A stretch of DNA of 9,070 bases from Bacillota bacterium (lineage in GTDB: Bacteria; Eremiobacterota; SpSt-956; JAKJGF01): NCBI GenBank assembly GCA_029555925.1, contig JAKPQU010000118.1, positions 1 to 9,070 of the forward strand, written 5' to 3'. Position numbers and translations under genes: made by a program. The notes under the pieces are model-generated. The model worked only from the letters and a program-made list of their open reading frames with translations, had not been told where the DNA came from and did no database searches. Positions 1-6,767 of the stretch are shown piece by piece; the stretch's first letter is position 1, and the number at the start of each line of letters is the position of its first letter.

Positions 1-2681
1 GACAGGAAGTTGAAGCCATTGCCGGTAAAGGTGGGAAAACTACCCTTGAAGAAATGGTATTTACTCCGAGGGCCAAAAGAGTAATAGAACTTGCCTTTGA
101 AGAGGCCCGTCAACTGGCTCATAATTATATAGGAACAGAACATCTTTTACTGGGACTCGTAAGAGAAGGTGAAGGTGTGGCAGCAAGAGTACTGTCCAAT
201 CTTGGCGTTGATACCGAGAAAATACGGGATCAGATTACCAGGCTTCTTGGTGCTAAAACTGTTGCTCAACCGACAAAAGAAAGAACAAAAACGCCTACCC
301 TTGACTCCTATGGCCGTGATCTGACGGATCTTGCACGAAAAAATAAACTCGATCCTGTTGTAGGTAGAGAAGCTGAGACTCAGAGAGTGATACAGATTTT
401 GAGCCGCAGAACCAAAAATAATCCTGCCCTTATAGGAGAGCCGGGAGTTGGAAAAACAGCCATAGTAGAAGGTCTTGCCCAGAGAATTGTAAAGGGAACC
501 ATTCCGGAACTGCTCAAGGATAAAAGGGTTATAACTCTTGACCTGGCCGGTGTTGTGGCAGGCACAAAATACAGAGGTGAATTTGAAGGCAGGATGAAAA
601 GGGTTATGAGTGAGATAAAATCTGCTGCCGGAGAAGTGATTCTCTTTATAGACGAGCTTCATACACTCGTAGGAGCAGGTGCTGCAGAAGGAGCAATTGA
701 TGCATCCAATATATTAAAACCTGCCCTTGCCCGCGGAGAACTTCAGTGTATAGGTGCCACCACCCAGGAAGAATTTCGTAAATATATAGAAAAAGATCCT
801 GCTCTTGGCAGACGTTTTCAGCCGATTCAGGTGAAGGAACCGTCTATTGAAGAAACAATAGAAATATTGAAAGGTTTAAGAGACAGGTATGAAGCACATC
901 ACAGGGTTAAAATAACGGATGAAGCCATAGTCTCTTCTGCAAGGCTCGGAGATCGTTATATAACAGACAGATTTATGCCTGATAAGGCCATCGATCTTAT
1001 CGATGAAGCAGGAGCAAAGGTAAGGCTTGCCCAGACCATTCCTCCTCCCGAACTTATTGAAATAGAAAATGAACTCAGAAAGGTTCGTCAGGAGAAAGAA
1101 GCGGCAATTCAGGCACAGGAATATGAAAAAGCTGCCAAGATAAGAGATAAGGAAGAAAAGATTCAGGAGAATAAATTGAAACTGGAAAAAGAATGGAATG
1201 ATAAGAAAAACAGGGTTGTCGATGATGAGAATATGGTTACTGAAAGAGAGATAGAAGAAATTGTATCAAGCTGGACAAATATCCCTGTTACAAGACTTGC
1301 TGAAGAAGAAACGGAACGCCTTATCAGAATGGAAGAGATCCTCCATAAGAGAGTCGTAGGACAGGAGCAGGCTATAAAAGCTCTTGCCAAATCCATAAGA
1401 AGAGCAAGAGCAGGTCTTAAAGACCCGAAGAAACCTTCCGGATCTTTTCTGTTCCTTGGCCCTACCGGTGTCGGGAAAACGGAACTTGCCAGAACCCTTG
1501 CAGAATTTCTCTTCGGTGATGAAGATGCCATGATAAGAATTGATATGTCGGAATATATGGAAAAACATGCCGTTGCCCGTCTTATAGGAGCACCTCCCGG
1601 ATATGTGGGACATGAAGAAGCAGGACAACTTACGGAAGCGGTACGTCGCAGACCCTATTCCGTTGTCCTCTTTGACGAAATAGAAAAAGCCCATGGAGAT
1701 GTGTTTAATATTCTTTTACAGGTACTGGATGACGGCCGTCTCACAGATTCCAGCGGAAGAGTAGTAGATTTTAAAAATTCAGTTATAATCATGACTTCCA
1801 ATGTCGGAACCAGAGCCATCGGTGATGATGACCCGACAGGCTTCAGAAAAACCAAGAAATCTACCGATCCTGAAAAACAGTATGAAGAGATGAAAAAGAC
1901 CGTTATGAAAGAAGTCAAGAGAATATTCAGACCTGAATTTATTAACCGTCTTGATGAAATAATGGTATTCCGAACTCTTACCGAAGAAGAAATAGCAGAG
2001 ATTGTAACCCTTATGCTTGCCCGAGTCAACAAGGAACTCAGGATACAGGAATTTGATATGAATGTAACAGATGAAGTGAAAAAGAAGATAGTTAAAGACG
2101 GTTTTGACCCTGTCTATGGAGCCAGACCGCTTCGCCGTTCCATTCAGAAATTTATAGAAGATCCTCTTTCTGAAAAACTGATCAGATCCAGTACCATGCA
2201 GTTTACCGAAGATGAAATCCTTCAGTGGTCTTCTATGTTGAACAGCCTGAAGGAACATAGCTCTCTGTCAGTAAACAGAATATGGGAATTTCTTGATGAA
2301 GAAACAAAAGTCACTATCAGCGATTTTGTTTCGGAAAAGGAACTCACTGATATTCAAAAAAGACAGATTATAGATGGCCTTAATAAGATAATAAAAAGAC
2401 AGGATTTCTACGACAGCGGTGTTTTTGCAAATCTGGAACTGTGTGATGAAGGAAGAGAATTTTTGGATAAAGGCATAGAACATTTATCTGAAAAAGAGAT
2501 ATCACGGTTGAACCGTTTTGTGTTTGAAGCCATTTATCCTGTAGAAATAACAAGAAGAGAGATATTTAAACCGGGACATATTATATCTGCAGAACTTGTC
2601 AAAGGTAAAATTGTATTTATTAAAAAAGAAGGACCTAAAGGTTCGGTAAAAGATAATACAACGAAAGCTCTGCCAAAATAG
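1..2681 (+). CDS. clpC: ATP-dependent Clp protease ATP-binding subunit ClpC (5'-truncated by window edge)
   Basis: Hsp100 AAA+ unfoldase that feeds substrates to ClpP in the cytoplasm. The reading frame is already open at base 3, and the 17 codons before the ATG at 54 (ending [10 protein letters not shown]) read like ClpC between its two N-terminal repeats. That ATG is therefore internal and the true start lies outside the window. Counting from that Met: second Clp_N repeat about 1-70 ([15 protein letters not shown]); D1 Walker A GEPGVGKT at 128-135, Walker [11 protein letters not shown]-domain/UVR-like coiled coil about 345-395, which marks ClpC rather than ClpA; D2 Walker A GPTGVGKT at 469-476, Walker [11 protein letters not shown]; a TGF tripeptide where ClpP-binding loops carry (V/I/L)GF. 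Odd: after LSEKLIRS (about 705-712) roughly 120 helical, charged residues precede [18 protein letters not shown], where B. subtilis ClpC has only a few. Whether ctsR, mcsA or mcsB lie upstream cannot be seen. Confidence 0.96.
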   Translation, partial: QEVEAIAGKGGKTTLEEMVFTPRAKRVIELAFEEARQLAHNYIGTEHLLLGLVREGEGVAARVLSNLGVDTEKIRDQITRLLGAKTVAQPTKERTKTPTLDSYGRDLTDLARKNKLDPVVGREAETQRVIQILSRRTKNNPALIGEPGVGKTAIVEGLAQRIVKGTIPELLKDKRVITLDLAGVVAGTKYRGEFEGRMKRVMSEIKSAAGEVILFIDELHTLVGAGAAEGAIDASNILKPALARGELQCIGATTQEEFRKYIEKDPALGRRFQPIQVKEPSIEETIEILKGLRDRYEAHHRVKITDEAIVSSARLGDRYITDRFMPDKAIDLIDEAGAKVRLAQTIPPPELIEIENELRKVRQEKEAAIQAQEYEKAAKIRDKEEKIQENKLKLEKEWNDKKNRVVDDENMVTEREIEEIVSSWTNIPVTRLAEEETERLIRMEEILHKRVVGQEQAIKALAKSIRRARAGLKDPKKPSGSFLFLGPTGVGKTELARTLAEFLFGDEDAMIRIDMSEYMEKHAVARLIGAPPGYVGHEEAGQLTEAVRRRPYSVVLFDEIEKAHGDVFNILLQVLDDGRLTDSSGRVVDFKNSVIIMTSNVGTRAIGDDDPTGFRKTKKSTDPEKQYEEMKKTVMKEVKRIFRPEFINRLDEIMVFRTLTEEEIAEIVTLMLARVNKELRIQEFDMNVTDEVKKKIVKDGFDPVYGARPLRRSIQKFIEDPLSEKLIRSSTMQFTEDEILQWSSMLNSLKEHSSLSVNRIWEFLDEETKVTISDFVSEKELTDIQKRQIIDGLNKIIKRQDFYDSGVFANLELCDEGREFLDKGIEHLSEKEISRLNRFVFEAIYPVEITRREIFKPGHIISAELVKGKIVFIKKEGPKGSVKDNTTKALPK

Positions 2682-2699
2682 CTGTCAGTCAGTTATAAT
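2670..2699 (+). promoter_or_regulatory. Possible weak promoter overlapping the clpC stop
   Basis: A perfect TATAAT at 2694-2699 has CTGCCA (4 of 6 matches to TTGACA) 18 bp upstream at 2670-2675. Transcription would start at about 2706, inside the heptamer array that folds as a terminator. If active it would make only a very short hairpin RNA or leak towards radA. The -10 box is convincing, the -35 is mediocre, and the position makes a useful promoter doubtful. Confidence 0.3.
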
Positions 2700-2701
2700 C
2701 T

Positions 2702-2772
2702 GTGAAGTGTGAAATGTGAAGTGTGAAGGGTAAGTATATAAATATCACTCTTCACTTTTCACACTTCACTTT
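2702..2772. repeat. GTGAnnn / TCACnnn heptamer array 1 (inverted arrangement)
   Basis: Four contiguous GTGAnnn units plus one GTAAnnn unit (2702-2736) are followed, after eight bases, by four contiguous TCACnnn units (2745-2772). All units within each half are in strict 7-bp register. The first four bases are conserved and the last three vary. The same architecture recurs at 2847, 4402, 5634 and 6706. Confidence 0.85.
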
Positions 2773-2775
2773 TTT
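2702..2775 (+). terminator. Intrinsic terminator-like hairpin after clpC, built from 7-bp repeats
   Basis: Arms 2702-2726 and 2745-2769 pair at 23 of 25 positions (T-T mismatches at 2715/2756 and 2722/2749), with an 18-nt loop followed at once by six T (2770-2775). It starts 20 bases after the clpC stop. The 5' arm consists of GTGAnnn heptamers (GTGAAGT, GTGAAAT, GTGAAGG) and the 3' arm of TCACnnn heptamers (TCACTCT, TCACTTT, TCACACT). The stem is long and not GC-rich, so strength is uncertain, but hairpin plus T-run directly after a stop codon is the expected form for rho-independent termination. Confidence 0.7.
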
Positions 2776-2841
2776 ATCCGGCGCGGTAATCAGGACTGTA
2801 ATGAAAATAACTCTGGTAAATTATTAGAACGATTAGTATCC

Positions 2842-2874
2842 TCGCGTCACGCGTCACGCGTTACGCGTCACGAT
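2842..2874. repeat. TCACGCG heptamer array 2 (one orientation)
   Basis: Four contiguous 7-bp units run from 2847 to 2874: TCACGCG twice, then TTACGCG and TCACGAT. They are preceded by a partial TCGCG at 2842-2846. Junctions between units create ACGCGT palindromes. This is the reverse-strand reading of the GTGACGC units found before ispF (5634-5661). No reading frame uses it. Confidence 0.85.
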
Positions 2875-2918
2875 ATAAACTGTAAATATGATGGAGTTAT
2901 TCCCTGACAATTCCTTGG

Positions 2919-2961
2919 TACCGTAACAGGTAAAATGGTTACTAATTTACCTGATGCGGTA
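2919..2961. repeat. Long imperfect palindrome (hairpin) just upstream of radA
   Basis: Arms TACCGTAACAGGTAAA (2919-2934) and TTTACCTGATGCGGTA (2946-2961) pair at 15 of 16 positions (one of them a G-T; single A-A mismatch at 2926/2954), around an 11-nt loop. It ends 29 bases before the likely radA start codon. No T-run follows, so it is not a usual terminator. Possible roles are an operator, an mRNA structure controlling radA translation, or one end of an old insertion. Confidence 0.65.
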
Positions 2962-2990
2962 ATTAGTTGAGAAAAGGATTTTATTATCAA

Positions 2991-4370
2991 GTGAGTAATA
3001 AAAATAAAAAAACCAGTTTCATCTGTCAGGCATGCGGATACAGCACGGTAAAGTGGCTCGGTCGCTGTCCCGATTGCGGAGGTTGGAGTACTTTTCAGGA
3101 AGAGATTATTAAGAAATCTACTCCTCTGGCTTCATCTGATGTATCTAAATTATTACCGATAGGTAATATAGAAGTTAAAGAGGAGAACAGATTTTCCACA
3201 GGAATTACTGAACTTGACAGGGTTCTTGGCGGAGGAATTGTGGATGGTTCTCTTATTATTGTCGGCGGAGAGCCGGGGATAGGAAAATCTACGTTACTGC
3301 TTCAGGCTGCAAATACCTGCAGTAATGATGCCGGAATAGTTCTTTATGTTTCAGGTGAAGAATCCAGAGAACAGATAAGACTCAGGGCAAACAGACTCGG
3401 TTCACTTTCTTCCGGGCTTTATGTTATGGCCGAAACAGACCTGAATGTTATTATAGAATGTATAAATAAACTTTCTCCAAGAGTTCTGATAATAGATTCA
3501 ATACAGACAATTTATCATCCTGACCTCACATCTCCTCCGGGAACTGTAAGCCAGATAAGAGATTGCACCTATGAATTAATGAAAATAGCCAAGTCCAGCG
3601 GACTTGTAATATTCCTTGTGGGGCATGTTACAAAACAGGGTATTATTGCAGGGCCTAAATTGCTTGAACACATGGTAGATACTGTTTTATATTTTGAAGA
3701 AAATTCACAGCAACCATATCGTATACTGAGATCGGTTAAAAATCGTTTTGGCTCTACAAATGAACTTGGTATTTTTGAAATGACCTCCGAAGGATTAAAG
3801 GAAATTTTAAATCCCTCTGAAGTGTTCCTTTCGGAACGTACGTCAGACTTCCCCGGCACAGTTGTTTTCCCTACAATAGAAGGTACAAGACCTTTACTTG
3901 TAGAAATTCAGGCTCTCACAGGTTATTCTACCTATGCCCAGCCGAGAAGATCCGTAAACGGCATAGATCTTAACCGTTTATTCCTTGTCCTTGCAGTTTT
4001 AGAGAAACGTATTGGCCTCCGGTTCGGAAATATAGATGTATATATAAATGTAGTCGGCGGAATAAGAGTGGACGAACCTGCTGCAGACCTGGCCATAGCA
4101 TGTGCCATATGTTCAAGCTTCTGGGATAGACCTGTTCCGCCTCAATCGGTTGTTTTCGGAGAAATCGGTCTTACAGGAGAAATAAGAAATGTTACTCACT
4201 CTGACAGAAGGCTGGCAGAGGTTTATAAAATGGGGTTCCATAGATGTGTATTGCCTGAAAAAAACCAGTTGAATACAAAAAATTATGGTGATATGGTTTT
4301 ATCAGGTGTCAGAAGTGTGGAAGAAACTCTCAGGGTTATTCTTGGAGTAGAAAAAGTAAGTGACGGGTAA
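2991..4370 (+). CDS. radA: DNA repair protein RadA (Sms)
   Basis: RecA-like, DnaB-related ATPase that acts with RecA on recombination intermediates. I chose GTG at 2991 (459 residues, the family's usual length) because it gives MSNKNKKTSFICQACGY, close to known RadA N-termini, with AAGGA 12 bases upstream. An in-frame TTG at 2967 would add eight residues unlike the family. Features from this start: zinc finger C12, C15, C26, C29 (CxxC...CPDC); Walker A GGEPGIGKST at about 92-101; Walker B VLIIDSIQTIY; the RadA signature KNRFGST at 250-256; C-terminal Lon-protease-like domain (the VNVVGGIRVDEPAADLA and FGEIGLTGEIRNV stretches). It follows clpC as in Bacillota. The disA gene that often follows radA is absent. 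The last codons (GTAAGTGACGGGTAA) contain a GTGAnnn heptamer, so the repeat may have remade the extreme C-terminus. Confidence 0.96.
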   Translation: MSNKNKKTSFICQACGYSTVKWLGRCPDCGGWSTFQEEIIKKSTPLASSDVSKLLPIGNIEVKEENRFSTGITELDRVLGGGIVDGSLIIVGGEPGIGKSTLLLQAANTCSNDAGIVLYVSGEESREQIRLRANRLGSLSSGLYVMAETDLNVIIECINKLSPRVLIIDSIQTIYHPDLTSPPGTVSQIRDCTYELMKIAKSSGLVIFLVGHVTKQGIIAGPKLLEHMVDTVLYFEENSQQPYRILRSVKNRFGSTNELGIFEMTSEGLKEILNPSEVFLSERTSDFPGTVVFPTIEGTRPLLVEIQALTGYSTYAQPRRSVNGIDLNRLFLVLAVLEKRIGLRFGNIDVYINVVGGIRVDEPAADLAIACAICSSFWDRPVPPQSVVFGEIGLTGEIRNVTHSDRRLAEVYKMGFHRCVLPEKNQLNTKNYGDMVLSGVRSVEETLRVILGVEKVSDG

Positions 4371-4371
4371 C

Positions 4372-4400
4372 TTGCTTTTCTCTATATGTTATCCTATAAT
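4372..4400 (+). promoter_or_regulatory. Promoter for the PIN/TRAM gene
   Basis: TTGCTT (4372-4377) and a perfect TATAAT (4395-4400) are 17 bp apart, directly after the radA stop codon (4368-4370). The -35 box matches only at TTG, while -10 and spacing are ideal. Transcription would begin near 4407, inside heptamer array 3, giving an 80-base leader for the gene at 4488. Confidence 0.55.
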
Positions 4401-4401
4401 A

Positions 4402-4429
4402 GTTAAAAGTGAGCAGTTAAAAGTAATTG
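4402..4429. repeat. Heptamer array 3 (degenerate)
   Basis: Four contiguous 7-bp units: GTTAAAA, GTGAGCA, GTTAAAA, GTAATTG. The units are weaker matches to GTGAnnn than in the other arrays but keep the 7-bp step. GTGACGG and GTAACTT at 4360-4373, spanning the radA stop, are in the same 7-bp phase (42 bp upstream). Confidence 0.6.
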
Positions 4430-4472
4430 TATAAAGCTATAACTGACATCTTCATGCATCACAATGTTATAA

Positions 4473-4490
4473 AAGGAGGTGAAAAATGTG
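4473..4490 (+). promoter_or_regulatory. Strong Shine-Dalgarno that fixes a GTG start, with an overlapping ATG-TGA
   Basis: AAGGAGGTG (4473-4481) is a near-perfect anti-16S match. GGAGG lies 8 bases before GTG 4488-4490, which is the sensible start. The in-frame GTG at 4479 is part of the Shine-Dalgarno itself. An out-of-frame ATG at 4486 is followed at once by TGA, so AUGUGA overlaps the real GUG start. Confidence 0.8.
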
Positions 4491-5624
4491 AATAGATTTA
4501 TTAAAATAATCTTTACTATTATAATGGTTACTCTCAGTGCGTTAATCGGTTATTTAATATCTTTAGGGTTTAATCATTATTTTCAGTTTGAAGCCTATAC
4601 ATTTATATTTATTATTGCAGGATGTGTATTATTGTTCGGAATTATTGGCTTCTGGATTTCTCCTTATTTAATAAGGTTTTTTAACTATTCTGTCGAATTT
4701 GTGAGAAATTATATTCAAAAATATACTCCTCAGGAATTAATAGCAGGTGCTATTGGATTAATACTTGGACTTATAGTTAATTCTCTTTTATTAAGGCCAC
4801 TTTATTTGCTTTTCCTTCCCTTTTCTTTTATAGGGGATAATTTATTATTTACCATTTCAAATTTTATTCATCCTTTAGTTGTCATATTTATGACTGCTTT
4901 TTTTGCTTATTTAGGTATCATAATATCAATAAATGTCGGGTTACATAATGTATTGAGTTCCGATAAATTTAAAAAAGATATTCCCGGTATGGACAGTGGT
5001 ATTAAAGATTTTCTGACAGATGAAATAAACAGTGAGAGATTTAAAATACTTGATACCAGTGTAATTATAGATGGTCGTATACTTGATATCTGTCGTACAG
5101 GTTTTCTTACAGGAGTAATAATTATTTCCCGTTTTGTTCTTCAGGAATTGCAGCATATAGCGGATTCTTCCGATTCGTTAAAAAGGAACAGAGGTCGTCG
5201 CGGTCTTGATGTTTTAAATAAGATGAGGAAGGACCCGAATATACCCATACATATTTATGAAAAGGATTATCAGAATATTCAGGAAGTGGATGCAAAATTA
5301 ATACGTCTTGCTAAAGATATAAACGGTAAAATTATTACAAATGATTATAATTTAAATAAAGTGGCAGAGCTTCATGGAGTTCTGGTTCTGAATATAAATG
5401 AACTGGCCAATGCACTTAAACCGGTTGTTTTACCGGGTGAAGAAATGTCTGTCCATATCATTAAAGATGGTAAAGAGTTTGGACAGGGAGTAGCCTATCT
5501 TGATGACGGTACTATGATAGTTGTCGAGGGAGGAAAGAAGTTTATAGGAAGTACTCTGCAGGTTCTGGTAACCAGTGTACTTCAGACTGTGGCAGGAAAA
5601 ATGATTTTTGCCAAACCGAAGTGA
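4488..5624 (+). CDS. yacL: YacL-family membrane protein with PIN and TRAM domains
   Basis: 378 residues. The N-terminal part (about 1-150) is strongly hydrophobic with four likely membrane segments (about 4-27, 36-60, 84-108, 125-147). A cytoplasmic PIN domain (about 185-300) follows: ILDTSVIIDGR with D189 as first acidic residue, LQELQHIAD, VDAKLIRLAKD, and TNDYN. These are the spaced Asp/Glu residues expected of a metal-dependent RNase fold. The C-terminus (about 315-378) is a TRAM domain (PGEEMSVHIIKDGKEFGQGVAYLDDGTM), a predicted RNA-binding module. This is the domain order of B. subtilis YacL; its substrate is not established. The gene normally sits near radA and ispD/ispF, as here, though ispD is missing. 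It has its own promoter-like sequence and a strong ribosome binding site. The symbol is by family resemblance and position. Confidence 0.9.
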   Translation: MNRFIKIIFTIIMVTLSALIGYLISLGFNHYFQFEAYTFIFIIAGCVLLFGIIGFWISPYLIRFFNYSVEFVRNYIQKYTPQELIAGAIGLILGLIVNSLLLRPLYLLFLPFSFIGDNLLFTISNFIHPLVVIFMTAFFAYLGIIISINVGLHNVLSSDKFKKDIPGMDSGIKDFLTDEINSERFKILDTSVIIDGRILDICRTGFLTGVIIISRFVLQELQHIADSSDSLKRNRGRRGLDVLNKMRKDPNIPIHIYEKDYQNIQEVDAKLIRLAKDINGKIITNDYNLNKVAELHGVLVLNINELANALKPVVLPGEEMSVHIIKDGKEFGQGVAYLDDGTMIVVEGGKKFIGSTLQVLVTSVLQTVAGKMIFAKPK

Positions 5625-5633
5625 GGGGAATAC

Positions 5634-5668
5634 GTGACGCGTGACGCGTGACGTGTGACGCGTGAAAC
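5634..5668. repeat. GTGACGC heptamer array 4 (one orientation)
   Basis: Five contiguous 7-bp units: GTGACGC three times, GTGACGT once and GTGAAAC last. The array begins 10 bases after the yacL stop. That stop (TGA 5622-5624) itself lies within a GTGAGGG, one base out of phase. These are the reverse complement of the units at 2847-2867. Confidence 0.88.
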
Positions 5669-5705
5669 TGCCTGTTGGCCTGGTTTACCCGTTATATGTT
5701 GTGTG

Positions 5706-5719
5706 TCACTTTTCACCTG
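5706..5719. repeat. TCACnnn heptamer pair upstream of ispF
   Basis: TCACTTT and TCACCTG are contiguous in 7-bp step and end three bases before the ispF ATG. TTTCAC (5711-5716) can pair with GTGAAA (5662-5667) at the end of array 4, so together they form a small inverted arrangement like arrays 1 and 5. Only six base pairs are possible. Two units could be chance; proximity to array 4 is the main support. Confidence 0.5.
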
Positions 5720-5722
5720 ATT

Positions 5723-6199
5723 ATGTTTAGAGTTGGAAATGGATTTGATGTTCACAGACTTGTACCCGGAAGGGATCTTATTCTTGGCGGTGTTAAAATA
5801 CCTTATGAAAAAGGACTTCTGGGGCATTCTGACGCAGATGTTCTTCTTCATGCCGTTATGGATGCACTGCTCGGAGCGGCAGGGGAGAGAGACATTGGAT
5901 ATCACTTTCCTGATAATGACATGAAATATAAAGGTATATCAAGCCTGACACTTCTTGAAACAGTTTATAAGAAAATTAAAGATAAGGGATATGAATTAAA
6001 TAATCTGGATAGTATAATAGTGGCAGAAAAACCTAAAGTATCTTCTTTTATTGAAGAAATGAGAGAAAATATCTCAAATATAATGATGGTAGAACATGAC
6101 AGAATAAATATTAAAGCTACTACTACAGAAACTCTTGGCTTTACCGGAAGAGGAGAAGGTATTGCTGCTTATTGTACTGTAAGTCTTATAAGAATTTAA
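5723..6199 (+). CDS. ispF: 2-C-methyl-D-erythritol 2,4-cyclodiphosphate synthase IspF
   Basis: Converts CDP-ME 2-phosphate to ME-2,4-cyclodiphosphate with release of CMP in the MEP isoprenoid pathway; a cytoplasmic homotrimer. From ATG 5723 the protein is 158 residues, the normal length, and begins [13 protein letters not shown]. Zinc ligands D9, H11 and H43 are present, with the [22 protein letters not shown] motif at about 32-53, and the C-terminal [16 protein letters not shown] motif. In-frame ATGs at 5675 and 5696 would add 16 or 9 residues unlike the family, encoded in repeat-rich spacer, so I reject them. No good Shine-Dalgarno precedes 5723 (TTTCACCTGATT), which is odd for this genome. 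The usual partner ispD is not adjacent, so it must be elsewhere if the pathway is complete. Confidence 0.95.
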   Translation: MFRVGNGFDVHRLVPGRDLILGGVKIPYEKGLLGHSDADVLLHAVMDALLGAAGERDIGYHFPDNDMKYKGISSLTLLETVYKKIKDKGYELNNLDSIIVAEKPKVSSFIEEMRENISNIMMVEHDRINIKATTTETLGFTGRGEGIAAYCTVSLIRI

Positions 6200-6268
6200 C
6201 GGTATAGGAATTTTCATGTTTTGGGTAAAATAAAGCTTTAGATAAAAATTAAGTAGAGGAATTTTTAC

Positions 6269-6700
6269 ATGAATGATGATATGCCCGATAATATAGAAGA
6301 TGATGAAGAACCGGATGGTCTGACAGATGAAGCACTTCAGGCTCATATGTCATATCTTAATGAAGTAATGGATGATTATGAGAGATTCATAAATAATATA
6401 GGTAAAAATGGTATTACTGCAAAACTGATGTTAAACTACAGAGATGAAATACAGGAAATATTATCTTTTTTAAATAACTATGAGATTGACCTGAGTAACT
6501 ACTGGACGAGACTTGTAAAGCTGGATCAGATACTCCGCTCACGCAGAACTGCTGCAGTTAAAGAAATAGGAAGAAAAAATTTCATAATGGAACAGATAAG
6601 AAAAGAACCTCCCAAAGATCACTGGTGGTGGTACATAGACAGGAGTGTTCCGAAAGATAAACCTGGTTTCTGGGATTTTATGAAGAAACCGGAATGGTAA
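6269..6700 (+). CDS. Hypothetical protein, 143 residues, acidic N-terminus and Trp-rich C-terminus
   Basis: I do not recognise the family. The start is supported by AGAGGA (6255-6260) 8 bases before ATG. Residues 1-25 are very acidic (NDDMPDNIEDDEEPD) and probably disordered. Residues about 25-110 look helical, with regular hydrophobic spacing (ALQAHMSYLNEVMDDYERF; LMLNYRDEIQEILSFLNNY). The last 30 residues contain DHWWWYIDRSVP, then PGFWDFMKKPEW: five tryptophans in a small tail, a likely binding patch or folded cap. There is no signal peptide or membrane segment. It lies 69 bases after ispF with no promoter visible between, so co-transcription with ispF is likely. Codon use looks like its neighbours. 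It stands where Bacillota carry gltX, cysE, cysS or mrnC but resembles none of them. Confidence 0.8.
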   Translation: MNDDMPDNIEDDEEPDGLTDEALQAHMSYLNEVMDDYERFINNIGKNGITAKLMLNYRDEIQEILSFLNNYEIDLSNYWTRLVKLDQILRSRRTAAVKEIGRKNFIMEQIRKEPPKDHWWWYIDRSVPKDKPGFWDFMKKPEW

Positions 6701-6705
6701 ATTCA

Positions 6706-6767
6706 GTGAAAAGTGAGCAGTGAGCAGTATTACTCACGACTCACGACTTACGTTTTAAAAGTGAGGT
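6706..6767. repeat. Heptamer array 5 (inverted) with rlmB ribosome binding site in a nearby unit
   Basis: Seven contiguous 7-bp units run from 6706 to 6754: GTGAAAA, GTGAGCA twice, GTATTAC, TCACGAC twice, TTACGTT. The orientation flips in the middle. A further GTGAGGT (6761-6767) lies six bases on, one base out of phase. The two halves pair as phased helices: 6720-6724 with 6733-6737, 6713-6717 with 6740-6744, and 6706-6709 with 6748-6751 (one G-T). They are separated by small internal loops. Only a short T-run (6753-6756) follows, so termination is uncertain. Confidence 0.85.

Larger units (their letters stand above)
2783..2966. repeat. Direct repeat pair GCGGTAATYAG flanking the clpC-radA gap core
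   Basis: GCGGTAATCAG at 2783-2793 and GCGGTAATTAG at 2956-2966 match at 10 of 11 bases in the same orientation, 173 bp apart. They bracket heptamer array 2 and a long hairpin. In addition, 2815-2825 (GGTAAATTATT) resembles the reverse complement of the right arm of that hairpin. The bracketed piece carries no coding sequence; it could be a decayed small insertion or a local duplication. Confidence 0.45.

Noticed and set aside
147..662. 171-codon open frame on the - strand within clpC
   Set aside because: It is antisense to a highly conserved AAA+ region with no ribosome binding site and no recognisable protein; the other - strand frames inside clpC, radA, yacL and rlmB are rejected likewise.
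2842..2874. Heptamer array considered as a CRISPR-like repeat
   Set aside because: The repeats are 7 bp with no spacers and no cas genes nearby.
2883..2888. TAAATA as a radA promoter -10
   Set aside because: The only spaced -35 candidate (TTACGC) lies in the repeat array and is a poor match; no good radA promoter was found in the gap.
2967..2990. TTG 2967 as radA start
   Set aside because: It adds eight residues unlike RadA N-termini; GTG 2991 matches the family better and has AAGGA upstream.
4443..4473. CTGACA ... TATAAA as a second yacL promoter
   Set aside because: The spacer is 18-19 bp, and the predicted start would fall on or after the Shine-Dalgarno, leaving no ribosome binding site.
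5733..5924. 63-codon + strand frame inside ispF
   Set aside because: Out-of-frame shadow of ispF, whose own frame carries all catalytic motifs.
6226..6231. TAAAAT upstream of the unknown gene as a promoter
   Set aside because: No -35-like sequence at suitable distance; co-transcription with ispF is simpler.
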